Below are positions 32,301 through 45,708 of a DNA stretch of 64,000 nt, in pieces; within the stretch, counting starts at the first letter, position 1; every line of letters starts with the position of its first letter. This stretch comes from Icerya purchasi (lineage: Eukaryota > Arthropoda > Insecta > Hemiptera > Monophlebidae). The notes beneath the pieces were generated by a model. It saw only the letters and a list, made by a program, of their open reading frames with translations. It searched no databases and had not been told where the DNA came from. Location of the stretch: assembly GCA_039619475.1 (NCBI GenBank), contig CM077116.1, forward strand, positions 375,584,188 through 375,648,187. The letters run 5' to 3'. The position numbers were made by a program, and so were the translations under genes.

Positions 32301-33251
32301 AACGGGAACGGGCGGCAATTGAACGTCTCTTAAATTAAACTAAATTAGTTATTTAAAATTTTCAATTTTTTCTTCACCTTATATTTATAGTCAATAATAG
32401 GAAGTATTTTTTTCTCCAGATCCAGCGGTCCTTGCCGAATCTAATACACCGGGGGGCTTTCTATTGGCAGATCTTATTGGGGCTATCGTTTTCTTGCTAA
32501 ACATCTTCAACTCACGTCCTCTATTCTTATCTATTCCTGTCTTTCTATTTCTAGGAACTGGCCTTTCGTACCTAGAAAAACCCCTAATTTATCCCTCATC
32601 TCTTTTCGGCTCAGTTCGTTTTGTCCTTACATAATGTGTCCTTTGTAAATCTCCATTATTTCCCTTTTAATTTCCCCGATCTCCCCTAAATATGTTTACT
32701 GTGCCTACGCTCTCCAAGTTTCTTCCGCAGGCCCTAATTAGACACAGGAATTCCACAGTACTATTAATTCTCAGTTTCTTTCGCATGCAACTGTGTTTAC
32801 AGATGGTTCGAAAAAAGGACCTGGGTGGTGTCGGTGTTTCTTTTATCCTCTCCGATTTTGGCTTTTCAGAACCTTTTCGTCTGCCTCCTTTCTGTTCTAT
32901 ATTCATAAACCTATTAATGACTATCCTACGTTCCATTATTTTCATTTCCTTCAACCACCTTTCCGCTAAATTCTTGATTATATCTGGCTCCATGACCGCT
33001 CTTTAATTCATTCCCCCCTGCCTGATCGTTTCTGCGATTTTATCATACTCCGCATACGCTCACTTATTCCTGTTCTTTCTTCCCTTCATTCCATTTAAAT
33101 TGATTTGATGTGGATTCCTAGCCATTCGGATATCTTCGGTAATGAAGCGGCTGATTCTTTGGCACTCGGTTTTTGCTTTTCTTCTCATTTGTTTTCTTTA
33201 AAAAAAATTCCGTCGTCTAATCTCCTTCCGCTGTGCAAAGGTTTTCATTTT

Positions 33252-33260
33252 AGATTTTGA
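33252..33260 (+). repeat. 9-bp target-site duplication, left copy
   Basis: AGATTTTGA, repeated at 35787-35795 after the poly(A) of the nested Jockey-type element. The first A of the right copy could belong to the poly(A). Confidence 0.75.
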
Positions 33261-35631
33261 GAAGTAATATTACAGCTTCAGCTATTTACTGTCCTCCGAG
33301 GCAGGTTATTACTAAAACCCAATTTAACAATTACTTTAAAACATTAGGTAATGTTTATATAGATGGGGGGGGGGGGATTTCAATGCAAAAAATATATATT
33401 TTGGATCGAGGATTACGGTACCTAGAGGCAAACAGTTAAAGCTGGCGGTTGATGAAAACCGTGGTATGGTACACTCGTCTGGAACCCCAACTTACTGGCC
33501 TACAGATCCATTAAAGATTCCAGACTTACTGGACTTCTTTGTAATCAAAGGCTTATCAACAAACTTTATTGATGTTTACTCTGATGATACTCTTTCATCT
33601 GATCATACACCAGTAGTGATTATTATTAGTGGAAAAATTATATGAAAATTACGCGCACCAAAACTGTACAGTGTACAAACCGACTGCGATTCATTTCGAG
33701 AAATGCTGAGTAACAAAATTAACTTAAAAATTTCACTAAAAACTGCAAGAGTCGTAGAAACAGCTGTTGAAAACTTTATAAAAACTGTCCAGGAATCAGC
33801 CTGGGCGGCTACCCCACGTAATAAGAAATACGAAACAATCAAATATTACCCGGCAGAAATACGTAGAGAAGTTGCTTTGAAGAGGAAACTGCGGAAGATA
33901 TGGCAAAATAATAGAAATCCAATAGACAAAACTAGATTAAATAACCAAACAAAACGAGTAAAGCAACTGCTACAGACTCACAAAAATGAAACATTCAGTG
34001 AATACTTATATAACTTATCACCGACTCCTCAATACGAATATTCCCTTTGGAAAGCAACCAAACGATTAAAAAGACCGGTAGAAAAACTGCATCCAATTAG
34101 AAAGTTAAATGGAAAATGGGCTCGAAGTGATCTCGAGAAGGCCGAAGAATTTGGAAATTATTTTGCTGAGGTCTTCCAGACAAATCCTGGAAAAGATTCT
34201 CTACCAACACCGCTAAACGATATAGATCAGAGGAATACTGTCAAATTTACGTCTCCCGGAGAAATTAAGTCAATAATCCAAACCGTGAATCCAAACAAAT
34301 CACCCGGATACGATCTAATTACTTCCAGGGTATTAAAGGAATTACCTCGCAAAGGTTTTGTCTTACTAATTTATATATTCAACGCTATACTTCGATTACG
34401 ATACTTTCCTATCCAGCTGAAGTTTTCACAAATTATAATAGCAAAGAAACCGCAAAAACCTGCAGAAGAACTAACATCATATCGACCAATCTCTCTTCTT
34501 CCGGTGCTCTCTAAAGTATACGAAAAAATAATATTAAAAAGAATGAAACAATTCCTGGAAGGTGGAAATTTAATACCGGAACATCAGTTTGGATTTCGAG
34601 CTGGTCATGGAACTATAGAGCAGGTACACCGTATAGTCAATATTATTGAACAGTCCCTAGAGAGGCTAAAAAAATATGCGACGCAGTTTTCCTTGATGTT
34701 AAACAGGCGTTTGATAGAGTATGGCACGAAGGGCTGCTCTATAAAATCCGGCGCCACCTCCCATACCAGCTTTTTGAATTATTTAAATCGTACCTTAGTG
34801 AACGATATTTTGTGGTTAAGTATGGAGATGAAGAATCTCGATTGCATCCGATAAAAGCTGGTGTACCACCTCAAGGTAGCATACTGGGACCGGTTCTTTA
34901 CTTAATTTATACAGCGGATATAGCTGTGCCAAATAACACGGAAATAGCCACTTTCGCGGACGATACAGCAGTGATTTGTTCAGATTCGTCGCTAGAAAAT
35001 GTCGCAATAAACCTACAATCAGCAATTAATACACTCTCGATATGGTTCAAGCGGTGGCGAATAGTAATCAACGAGAAAAAATCGGCCCGTGTAATATTTA
35101 CAAATCAAAAAAAATCTGCAGCATCAAAAATATTCACATTAACAATCAGGTAATTCCGGTTAAGGAATCAGCAAAATATCTCGGAATCCATTTGGACAAA
35201 CAACTAACATGGAAAAGCCATATAGTTAAAAAACGGAACGAATTGAATGTTAAGTACAGGAACATGTTATGGCTTATAGGAAGAAGATCCGAATTATCGC
35301 TGGAGAATAAATTGCTATTGTATAATCGAATTCTGAAACCTGTATGGGCGTACGGAAGTCCACTTTGGGGCTGTGCTAAACCGAGTAATATAGCGATAAT
35401 ACAACGTTTCCAAAATAAAGCACTAAGAACAATTGCAGATGCCCCATGGTATGTAAGCAATCTTTTACACTGCACACGGATTTAGCAGTTGAACCTGTCA
35501 AAGAACAAATACAAGAAATTGCTCGGCAATATGGCATTAAACTAGATCATCACAAAAATATCTTAGCCATTGGATTACTAGACAATTCGACAGAAATCAG
35601 ACGATTAAAAAAGCCGACAGATTTATTATAA
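33261..35631 (+). pseudogene. Jockey-type ORF2 remnant: partial endonuclease and full reverse transcriptase
   Basis: Readable blocks in order: IYCPPRQVITKTQF (endonuclease), a G-run at 33366-33376 that shifts the frame, YWPTD...KIPDLLDFF, SSDHTPVV, a stop near 33643, then a 383-codon stretch (33703-34854) from the region between endonuclease and RT up to QFGFRAGHGTIEQVHRIV. The frame shifts near 34675. GSILGPVLYL and FADDTAVI (near 34955) follow in a new frame, another shift comes near 35100, then YLGIHLDKQLTW and PLWGCAKPSNI, a shift near 35460, and the terminus KKPTDLL*. There is no RNase H, as in Jockey. Inactive. Confidence 0.85.
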
Positions 35632-35786
35632 ATGAACAATTATAATTAAAAAGTATTAAAATACAGGCAGCGGAAATCCTTGTCGCTGGATAAGGAGCTC
35701 CACAAATCATCCATACTATGTTATTAAAATTGCTAGATAGCCCAGAGCTAGTTGCAAAATTGCATTAAAAATAAAAAAAAAAAAAA
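33261..35786 (+). mobile_element. nested Jockey-type non-LTR element, 5'-truncated
   Basis: It begins inside the endonuclease domain and ends with a 3'UTR and an A-run (35766-35787). It lies in the same orientation as its host element, between 9-bp duplications. Sequence resembles the 9-14 kb Jockey copy (IYCPPR, PTYWPTD, KIPDLLDFF, LLPVLSK) but is clearly a different subfamily. Confidence 0.85.
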
Positions 35787-35795
35787 AGATTTTGA
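35787..35795 (+). repeat. 9-bp target-site duplication, right copy
   Basis: AGATTTTGA, partner of 33252-33260. Confidence 0.75.
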
Positions 35796-36291
35796 TCGGA
35801 TATGTACGTTTCCATTTTCTCTAACAATTGTTCTTTTCATCTGTCTGTTCAACCTAGTCTCCCTTTGTTTCCTTCACTTCGTCGTTCTATTGTTGTTTCT
35901 GTTATACGTCTGCGCTTTTAAGCCATACTCTACTATCTTCTTCCTGTTTTCGTTTTTCCTTAGTTTCCTATACATTTTATCCTCTCCACTCAAACGAAGA
36001 GCGTGTTTGCGATGCTGATCATCTATTTATTAAGTGTTCATCTCTTTCTATTAAGTGTTCTGCTTTCTATTCCATTTTATTGATACTCGGTATTCCTACT
36101 CCATATTGCGTCTCTTATGTGTTCTATTTTTTCCTTCCTTACACATCGTTCCTACTATTTTTTCCTTATAACAACATTTGATATCGTATGAAGATATGAT
36201 TGACTCCTTCCTTTTCTAATTGTTGCTGGGTAAACGTCCTTCATTGACGAGCCCAAAAAAAAACAAAAAAAAAAAAACAACAAAAAAAAAA

Positions 36292-39200
36292 CGTTTTTAA
36301 CTTATTTTTTTGTTTTTTTTTCTTCGCGTACTTTTTTATATTATAGTGGCATGAAAAACTAATCCGATCTGTGTCGTTTTCCGAAAACAATGAATAAAAT
36401 TATTTAAAATTTATCTATATCCTTATTTTTATTTTATTTATACTATATTCGTATGACAAGAAAACTGCGTGAAAATATACATTGTCATTTTTTATGAAAA
36501 AACCAGTTTCGGATGGTTTCTTTATAAAACAAGGAAGAGAATTAATTTTTCGCCGTCTCGGTTCTGTATCTGTAAACAAATTAACTTTTGGAACGTTAAG
36601 AGCTTACGATAGTTTCAAAATGTCAAACATTTAATGCGGTTTCAACGCGCGGTTATGACATTTCGAGTGCACATCTCTCTTAAAAGATTTCAAAATGTAT
36701 TAAAAAATTTTCAGAGAACTATTACAATAAAAATGATTAAAGTTTATAGAGAACTACCAGCTACATGACAAGCACTATCACTGCAGGTATTAAACTCCAT
36801 CAAATTAAAAAATACAGAAACATATTAACATATTTTTAATGAAAAATAATATTAAAAATCATGAATTTCATAACTTACAGTATCAACCAACAAGCTTCAT
36901 ACACCAACAAAAATCGTTAGCGCTTAAACAGTTTAAACTTAGATAAGTATCATAATAATAAATTTCAGGCACAGTGGAACGAATATAAAAACGGTATAGC
37001 TAAAAAAAATTTTCCCAACTATATACATGATAGGCTACATAATGTATCATTTACACCGAATTTTTTTTAATCTACAATTTCTTACTGGACACGGTCTATG
37101 TATTTAAAGATTATTTACATAAACATAAAATTGCACACTCAAATAACACTGTGTGTAACGTGTAACTTCACTGATAACATTAAGCATATTCTTTCTGGGG
37201 CTGTGATTTTAGCAATATTAGTCAATTAGTAACTAAGCTATTTAAAATATGTTCAGTAGTTTTACGGTAGCCGAAATAAATCAAATCAGCGTAAAGTACA
37301 TGTACACCTGTATTAATATTAATATTTCAGGAATACTAATTATTATTAACACTGTAAAACAGTCTGTCAGGGTTCCTGAACTTAAATGGACGGGCTCAGG
37401 ATAGACCTGTTATTTATATAAATTATTCGTAGAAATTCTCTAAATATATTTAACCGATCGTACAAATTGGAGACCAAAAAAAGAAAAAATACAAAGAATT
37501 CACATCTCTCTTATTCATTACCGATGTTAATTCAAACGCGAACTGCGAAAAAACGGTAAGTTTTGTATGCAGTTTTCGGCAATAGCTTTTATAAAAACTC
37601 ACAGAAAGAATAATTTGCAAGGGCAGATTCGCTTTAATGTCGTGATTTGTAAAATCTCACAATTGTACGAAATTTCGCCCCGTGTACACCAGACGGTTTA
37701 GAAATTTTAAAAATGCGTAATACGCAGTAAGTTTGAAACAGTTTAAGCGGTTAATAATTTGCAATTGTCCATCGTAATTAAAACACTCCCTTTAAGAAAA
37801 CGTGTATTAAGGCGATAATCTCGGTAGCAAAAATTCCCGAAGAGAGAGAAAAAAAAGAGAACGAACAAAAGCCGTCAAGAATGATTGGGGTTCGAAATTT
37901 TAAACGATCCCTCACCCTCGCGTAATATTAATAGTGTCGTTTAAAACACATAACAAGAATGGAGAACTTTTTCATCAAATTAATAACGCTTAATTTAACA
38001 CCATATTTAGAACGGCGATACGCTTTCGTATAAAATAAAAAGTTGAAAACACACGTGCGTGAGGTGGTTTCGAAGGAAAAATACAGCAGCCCTGGAGGCA
38101 TTGCAGATACCGCAGTTCGGAGATATCTTTTTATCAGGGATTTCACAGGCGTGAAACCGTATTTTGATAATCCTTAACGAAAAATTTTCACAAAGTTTGA
38201 AACATTTTCGCAGAAAAATACGATGATACATGTGGACCGTTCGCGAAAAGGACAAACAAAAAACTACATGCGGTTAAAATGCCTACCTGGAATAGTAGAA
38301 ATTCTAAAGAACAGATGATCCGGCAACGGAATGTGCTAGAGCGTTTAATGGGACATATTGAACGAAAGGATGCCGAAAAGTACTCATTTTTATGTAAAAG
38401 GCCTACCAGCGACGGTGGCTAGATCTGGTAATGAGCGGACAAACTCGAAATCGAATAATAGAAACTAATCCAAGTATGCAAATAGCCCGTTAATCGAATT
38501 AATGAAACCCCTCTATCATTTAAATATACACATATTTACCGGATTGCGGACACTATTTTTTCCCCGAATTCATCGCATACGGTAAAAATCAAACGGAATT
38601 TTAAACGCTTTAATTTGATTTCCTCTTTTTTTGCTTTTAATTATCCAGAACTGGACACGCTCTATCCGCAGCGTTTATCAAATGCGACACGAGATGGCGC
38701 TAATCGTTAATACATCATCCGCAACAACAGATGGACCCGTTAAATTTATATCACCCCGCGAGCACTTTTAATGATATTTTCTCTGTTTAAAAGTTTCCCG
38801 CAGTTTATGGCGATCGCAATACCGAAATAACAATTATCGATCACGGTTCACGCCTTTATTGCTACCGCTCTCATGATCGAACGGTTCAATTAAAGACACA
38901 CTTCACCTATTCCGCCATTAGAAGAGCGAATCGTAAATACGGATGATGGTCAGTCGTAAAAACAGGAATTAAAAATCGTTTCCAATCTTTAATTAGTCGT
39001 TCGCCGAGTACTATGGCGCCGTTATCAGCCGGTTTATTGTTTTTCTCGTGTTTTTTTTTAGCGTGTGCGTTTAAAAAATGGCACAAACTGTGGCTAACGC
39101 CCCCCCCCCTTGCAGTTATCAACGCGTGTGTAGAACATCAAAAAGTGAATATAAATGTCTTCAGCGACTTCAATAATTGTACGGAGCGCGTCGTGAGATA

Positions 39201-40640
39201 GTTAAAGATTGAAAATTAACCACCGACGCGAGTGTGATGGAAAAAAAGTGGAACTGTGGTGCTCCATAGCACAATGTGTGGCTGCTAGTCAGTTCTCTTG
39301 AGTGGACTTGAAAACTTCCAACTTTGAAACCCGGTTGCGTTTAGAAACCAGCTTCACGAGCCGACGATTAATTTGAAAGTTCACACTATTTATGGAGCCG
39401 ATTGTCGTCATCGGTACTACACCGTTTGTATACTTTTAAGCGTTAGTGCCCGCCGTACGCCATATATATCCTCGCTCGTGATAAATACGTTCAGCGCGAT
39501 TGTATTTTCTCTCATATTCGATAATTTATTAGGCATAATTTTTCTTGGTGTTCCGGCTTCGAACATTATTTATTAATTTTCTACGCTTCGCCCGCAGCGA
39601 TTACCGATTTTTATATGCACCGAATGCGTCAGAAGCATATGTTTGCGTGAAGAGCACCTGTTCTTTCGTTACATGGAAATTACCGACATCATTTATTCCC
39701 GTTTCGAGATAATTTTGAGCGTTTTTATGTTTTATAAAAAAAAAAAAAAAAACAGCACAGAAACATTGGGGAATCTCATTGCGGAGTCTTTTCATAATTT
39801 CCCATAACGTTATTTGCCTAATGGATCATATTGTAGGCCATCCGCCCTCTGGATACCACTTCTTCACTATTGCGCAACTTTATTAGCTAAACATACCGCT
39901 GGAATAGACTTCAGCATACGAAACATTTGATTTCGAATGGCATCCGTAATCAACTGAATGGGATTTGATCTCATCGTGTCTGCTCCGACCGTCAGACGCA
40001 ACTCTGAGCGGAGAAATCGATTTTATCGGTGACAGTCAACCAGATATTTCAACTACCTTACGCCTCGGTATTAAAATAGTCATGGAAGCCGACAAACATT
40101 TCTTCAAAGAGTTCCGGATACAGCTAAAACGTACATCGCAATATATGTAGCCCTAATCATCGATTTCGGTTGAAAAGTAATATAAATCGACCAGCCGGCA
40201 ATTCGGTCATTTTTGATAATAAAGCGACTGCTTGCTTCTTCCCCTTAATGCCATTTTCTAATCTCCTCTTCTTAAAAGTTGCCATTTCAGATTTTACTGT
40301 CGGAAGATTATTCTTTCCCCCCTTTTCTGCTAATTAACATTTTTATCCGTTCAATCTAATTTAATCGGCGGTTGTTTTAAATCGAAATAAAATCTCCGAC
40401 AAACTGTCGGTCTACCGTGATTCGTTTCGAAGTATTTTTATCAGACCACCTGACCTTTTCCGATTCTAGATTTGAGAGATTCCACGATTCCTCCCTAACA
40501 GAAACACCAATATTCCGGGTAACCGGAAATACTCAATAACTAGCCTATTTCTGAAACATTTGAAGCTTTCATAATGGATCATGATAGATGTGCTTAGAAA
40601 AACAATTTACATTGTATTTAAAAAAAAAAAAAAAAAAATA
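36292..40640. other. no gene recognised
   Basis: No motif-bearing ORF, tRNA or repeat recognised. It contains a C-run at about 39103, and A-runs at 39735-39752 and 40620-40638. Confidence 0.5.
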
Positions 40641-40664
40641 AAGTTTTTACTTTTTTTATATTTT

Positions 40665-40697
40665 ACGTTTCGAAAGGCTTCAACTTATCATCATCAG
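40665..40697 (-). ncRNA. hammerhead-like core, Penelope-type
   Basis: The minus strand reads CTGATGATGATAAGTTGAAG then CCTTTCGAAACGT: the CTGATGA and CGAAAC boxes separated by a segment that can pair AAG with CTT. It matches the pattern of the 16.0 and 49.5-kb motifs but has a different middle. An A-run and T-rich tract lie immediately beside it. Ribozyme activity is unproven. Confidence 0.4.
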
Positions 40698-40754
40698 AAA
40701 TATGGTAAGTGTAAGCATTCCGAAAAGTACAAAAATAAAATTTTTTAAACATGG

Positions 40755-40895
40755 TCTCTACCATAAATTGTTTTCCTAGTCTGTTTTCCTAATCCATTTT
40801 TCTAGTCCGTTTTCCTAGTCTGTTTTTCTAGTCCGTTTTCCTAGTCCGTTTTCCTAGTCTGTTTTTCTAGTCCGTTTTCATAGTCTGTTTTCCTG
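40755..40895 (+). repeat. 12-bp tandem repeat, about 11 copies
   Basis: Units of TTTTCCTAGTC(T/C)G and the variant TTTTTCTAGTCCG follow each other without gaps. Copies differ at one or two positions. Confidence 0.9.
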
Positions 40896-43700
40896 GACTT
40901 TTTTATTGTACATTTTTTGTTTTCCGAGTCTACTTTTTTTCCAGCTTTTATCCATATTTTGTTGCCATTTAGAGATTGCGAATCTGAAGGAAAATCGATT
41001 TATAAACCAGTTCTACTCTTTCATTTAATTGTACGAGACCTATATATCATCATAGTGTTAAATCATTAATATAGTTCAATTTCTTACAGCAAAAAAACTA
41101 TCTTATTCAAAATTAAATGCTTTTTTATTTATCCAAATTTAAAATTTTCTTCCGAGAAGCCTCTATAAAAAATAGACTGGGAGCAAATTTTAAGCAAGAT
41201 TTTTACTCTGCAAATTCGAGAACATAGAGTTTCGACACCGTTGACAGTCGACCGTTTTTTCTAAAACACTTTAAATAACTTTGAGTACAGAAAAATGAAA
41301 ATAATTTCTCTTCAGTTGGTTTCGGTTTTCTACTTATTTCAAGAACAGTTTGTACCTTTATTCAAGTCGATACTGGCGTCACAGTATTCAAATTCTTCTA
41401 GAGCGCTCAGTTTTCCTTACACTAAATTTCATAACGTAATCGTGGAGTTCACCTGATCTTATGTACAGAATACGTAAATTTTACATTAAAAAATATTTAA
41501 AAAATGCGCCGCCACTCACACACATATTTATTACTTAAACGGAATTATTTGACATGGATAAAAAATTCCTTAAAAATGCTAAATGTTAGCAGAAGCAGAC
41601 CGATTTACTTACGTCTGTGCCTGCTATTGATTAAATTTCAGTCAATTTATTAAATGTAAAATGAAAACGTCTAGAGAAATATGTGGAATACATTGTCTCT
41701 GATTCGTAATATTTAAGATAATTGAAGAACGAGGGGAAAGCGCTGGAATCGAAGTGAACTAAACTGTAATAATAGTAACTGAACTCGCAAAGAGATTAAT
41801 GATGCTATTAAGGTGGAAATATCTTTCACATATTGATAAGGGGGAAAATATGTATGACTGCTTGTGAAAGAAAATTAATGGTAAAAACACACGAAATTAG
41901 TTTTTTCCGCTTTGATATCTTATCCATATTGTCCTAAAAAATGTGATCTTTAACTGTTGGATTATAATCCACTTCTAAATTGGCAGACACGTAGTGAACA
42001 GAAGACCAGATTACTGTAACCCCGGAAATCCATAATGATTGGCGAATTCTATTCGTTAATGCAAAATCCTTTCAGTATTATTCTTAAAATATTTCAACAG
42101 TTTGTGCGTCTTTTATGTTTAACGTCTACCCTTCTTTCGTCGTAGAATCAAAGCACGATTTATTCAGAAAAAAAATTCAAAATTGCAATAAATTTCAATT
42201 AACTTTTAAAGGTTATAAGCAGTTTAAAAAGGGAAAAAAAAATTATAAAACGTTCGCGGTCGGTAAACTTTGTATATTGCCAATATTAGCTCTCGAAACG
42301 TGTGCAATATTTTCCAACAATTCGTTTCGGTTGACTCGGTTCGATTATTTTTGGCACATTTTTGCCTAGGCTCGTGACTTATAATTATGTTTAAATATTT
42401 TCTAGCGGAAATTATTGAAATTTATTTCGGACAAAATTGATCATGCTATTCAATATTTACCCCCCCCCCCAAAAAAAACAAGACTTATCTTGTTTTGACA
42501 AGTTTGATTAAAAATATTAATTGCGCGTTTTTTTCCGTCCGATATTCGATAATAAAACGAGGATTTTGACAGTGAAGGTAGAGAAGAAAAGAAAGAAACA
42601 TGATTTAGAATAATTTAAATGAAGAACAAAGAAGGAAGCCCCTCTACCTTAGAGATTTTTAAAAAGCACATTGAGGCATTATCATTAACGCTTCCAGTTA
42701 AATTTAAAGGATAATAATGATTTGTAAAATAATAATAAAAATTAAACATAGCGCGTAAATAGTTTTAATTATCTTAGTTTTGATACATGCAAGCATATGC
42801 ATGTCCCTTAATCCGCATATGAAAATCTACTTAACAATCAAACAAGTTAGTATCGGAATAAAAAAAATTATTTTTATGTAAATGTTACATTCTAGTCGTT
42901 ATTTTTTTTTTTTTTTTTTTTTTTTTTTTAGTCGTTACTTTCATCATACTTATCATAATCCATACCTTCACTATCATCAGCATCATTTAAAAAAAAATGA
43001 ATCTTTCGCCTCGTTTGTTATTGAATCCTTTTCTATATCCTTATACTTTTCACAAGTAATATTCGCGATAGGTTTTTAAATTTTTTGTTACACTTGATAT
43101 TTGGGGTTCCTCAGTTAAACAGAAACGTCGATGATATTATTTCTGGACATGAATAATTTATGTAATACTAGCGGCATAAAGTGTACTAAAGATACTTCTT
43201 AATAGAATATCGTGCAGTATTTCGAGAATTTTATTTTCATCTTTAAATCATACTGCGCAATATGTGACCAATATTTCCATTTTTAAGAATTCAGAAAATA
43301 AAAGAAAGAGAAGACATTTCATAATTAAAGGAGGAGATAAAACTTGTCTACCTGAACAGCTGTAAAAATAGGTGAAAACTTTAACTAAGGCAGAAGCAAA
43401 AATACCAAATCGAGTTTAAGGAAACAGGGATTTTGGAGCATTAGCGTCAATCGAAGAACAATAATCGACTTCTAATAGAGTGATTTGTAACTCGGTCTCA
43501 TTTCCTGCAGTTCTTTTAAAAAATTTAATCTGTTCCGCGCGCGGAATTTACAGTCACTGAGTGATAAACTGCCATCAAATATAAGCCAAGGTAAAAATTC
43601 AAAGTAAGAAAACAGGTGGCTGTCATATGAAAGTAAAATAAAGAAGAAAAATGTAAACTTTAGTCGCGATTTAACTGAACAGGGATGAGAGAGAAAGAGA
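40896..43700. other. no gene recognised
   Basis: Nothing recognised apart from low-complexity tracts: C-run 42462-42471 followed by A-run, and T-run 42902-42929. Confidence 0.5.
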
Positions 43701-43701
43701 A

Positions 43702-43734
<33 letters not shown>

Positions 43735-43735
43735 T
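43700..43735 (+). repeat. GA microsatellite
   Basis: (GA)n run. A smaller GA run lies near 45394. Confidence 0.9.
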
Positions 43736-44833
43736 GAAAAGTGGATTAAGAGTTTTCCAAGGGAGGAGAGTAGTTCAGTTTATTAACTGCAGAAGGAATG
43801 TTGTGATTAGAGGAACACACAAAACTGCCATCAGCGAGGGAAAGAGCGTAAAAAGTCAGCGAAGTTGAGAAGAAGTAAATGTTGTGAAAAGACTAAAAAT
43901 AATAGTGATTAAGTGTTAAAAGCTTTACAACATCGCAGAACATTAGTCTAGAGGTGAACAAGGAGGAAGTGTAAGTATGATTAGGAAAGCAAGGAGAAAA
44001 AAAAAACTATTCAAAGTTGAAATATAACCCCTTAAAGATGGTACAAAAGTTTTTTCCAATGAAGTCCCGGATCGCGGACGACAGCTTCATTATGTTAGGA
44101 AACGTTTTTATTGCCTATGCTTTTTCTCGATCATGTAGAGATAGAACGAAAGATTTTTATTTTCTCTTTTTCTTTTTGATATCAATGGAAACGATAGAAA
44201 AATTCAAAATGAAATGTCGAAAAGAAGGAATTAAAAAGGAACGGGAAGATTTTAAACAAGAGTTCCGAAAGATTTTTAAGGATACTATTAGAAATTCTGA
44301 GAACGAAGTTAGAGCTAAGAAACTCACGACGAAGCTAGAAATCATAGTTGGTCGAAACTAGTCGATGTTTTTTAATATTTTTCAATATGATTTGTATGTT
44401 TTTCTATAATTTTCTCATGATAATTTTATTATTCGTAATATTGTGAATTGATTATTTTGTTTAAATATAGGAGCTAGAAATTAATTTTAAATTGTAGGCT
44501 TCAGCGCGACTGGGGATACAAATACCATTGTAGGCGCATGGGAAACAAATTAATTTTCTCGTTAAATTAATGTGGAAAAGTTGACGAACTGAAAAGGATT
44601 AAGAACGGAGGTCGGAGAAAAACAAGAATAGATCGACAGAACTGCTCGCGGAGTAAAGAAGACCATCTTCAATATAGACACTGTAGTGAAATCTATTTGG
44701 TGGATTTAGCCGACAAAATTGTTATTGAATAAACCGATTGAGAATTACTATATGTTGATTATTTTAGCGTTTGTTCCGTTGAAGAATGTTTAAATTATAA
44801 GTCACGATAGAAAATGAAGAAAATCTGAGTAAG
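43736..44833. other. no gene recognised; one unexplained ORF
   Basis: The 114-codon ORF at 44017-44361 (plus) encodes a hydrophobic stretch (FYFLFFFLISM) followed by a highly charged, helix-prone tail (KEGIKKEREDFKQEF). I know no homologue and see no splice sites or neighbours that support it. Confidence 0.4.
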
Positions 44834-45134
44834 CGATGAATCATGGACGTCACCAACGCTGCTCCCTGGAACCTTGAAACTTTTTAAACAACTGGCCATG
44901 ATGAGTATTCATAGGCGCGTAATCATGGGCAATTTGGAAGACTTTTATAATAAAATAGTAGAACAATTTGCCAGAAACCCACGAAAATTATGTTTTAATT
45001 AAGATTCTATTCTTGTTTAATAAAATATTACGGCTTTACAATTTATAAATTTTATTTTTCCCCTTAACTCATATCCTCTTTCTATCATCTTGTCCCCTCC
45101 TGGCTCATCGGCTGGCGACGTCCTTGCGATAAAT
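44834..45134. mobile_element. hAT-type MITE, family 1, copy A
   Basis: The element proper is 44842-45126 (285 bp). Its ends CATGGACGTCACC / GGCGACGTCCTTG are imperfect terminal inverted repeats. It is flanked by CGATGAAT (44834-44841) and CGATAAAT (45127-45134), a 7/8-matching 8-bp target duplication as expected for hAT. The body is shared with 59405-59655 (AACTGGCCATGATGAGTATT, TAGGCGCGTAATCATGG, CTCATCGGCTGGCGACG). No coding capacity. Confidence 0.8.
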
Positions 45135-45708
45135 AGATGAGAAATTGAAATATTACGGGCGGGATGCGGTAAAGGCCGAATTACGAATCAACCTTGAACG
45201 GTTGAGCTAGTCATAAGGCAAAGGGGAGAAAAAGCAATACTGAAGAGAAATTTTCTTTAAGATTGAAGGAACTGTCGACATGTCTTTAAAGTGGTCTAGG
45301 CGCGACAAAAGTTCTTGCTTGAATGTTGAAATAATTAGCGGCATCTGAGGGGAAAAAACAAACAAAAAAAGTGTATTTAATCAAAAGAAAAGAGAGAGAG
45401 AGAGAGCGTTAGGTTATTTTATTTTATATCATCAGGATGAAAAAGTTCCTTTTAAATTTGTGTTTGATATTAATCTAAGTTAGTAGAATATAAATCGACT
45501 ATAACACGCTAATATAAAGAACGCGGCTATATGTGCAATTCACTATAAACCGCTGATGTCCGCAAATTTACATAGGCCCTTATCACACGGATATTGCTCA
45601 CATTTAGCTGTCAATTCATAATGGAAAGGCGCGATTTTTTTTAAAACGGGACATCGCAATAGCGGCAGCATAATGTTGACCGCAGACACCGTATCTTACC
45701 GGTATGTT
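45135..45708. other. no gene recognised
   Basis: Nothing recognised; a short GA run lies near 45394-45408. Confidence 0.5.

Larger units (their letters stand above)
32415..36291 (+). mobile_element. RNase H-type non-LTR element, 5'-truncated, split by a Jockey-type insertion
   Basis: The left part (32415-33260) reads as the end of RT and RNase H: SYWGYRF, later LGGVGVSFI and MWIPSHSDIFGNEAADSLA. The right part (35788-36291) continues with the C-terminal tail (CDADHLFIKCSSL in one frame near 36010, after several frame changes), a 3'UTR ending TTGACGAGCCC and an A-rich tail (36256-36291). Between them is a separate Jockey-type element bounded by AGATTTTGA at 33252-33260 and 35787-35795. Many stops and frame changes show it is old. 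Confidence 0.75.

Noticed and set aside
44017..44361. 114-codon ORF with hydrophobic segment and charged helix
   Set aside because: No homologue known to me, no splice context and no repeat or element support. Length is possible by chance.
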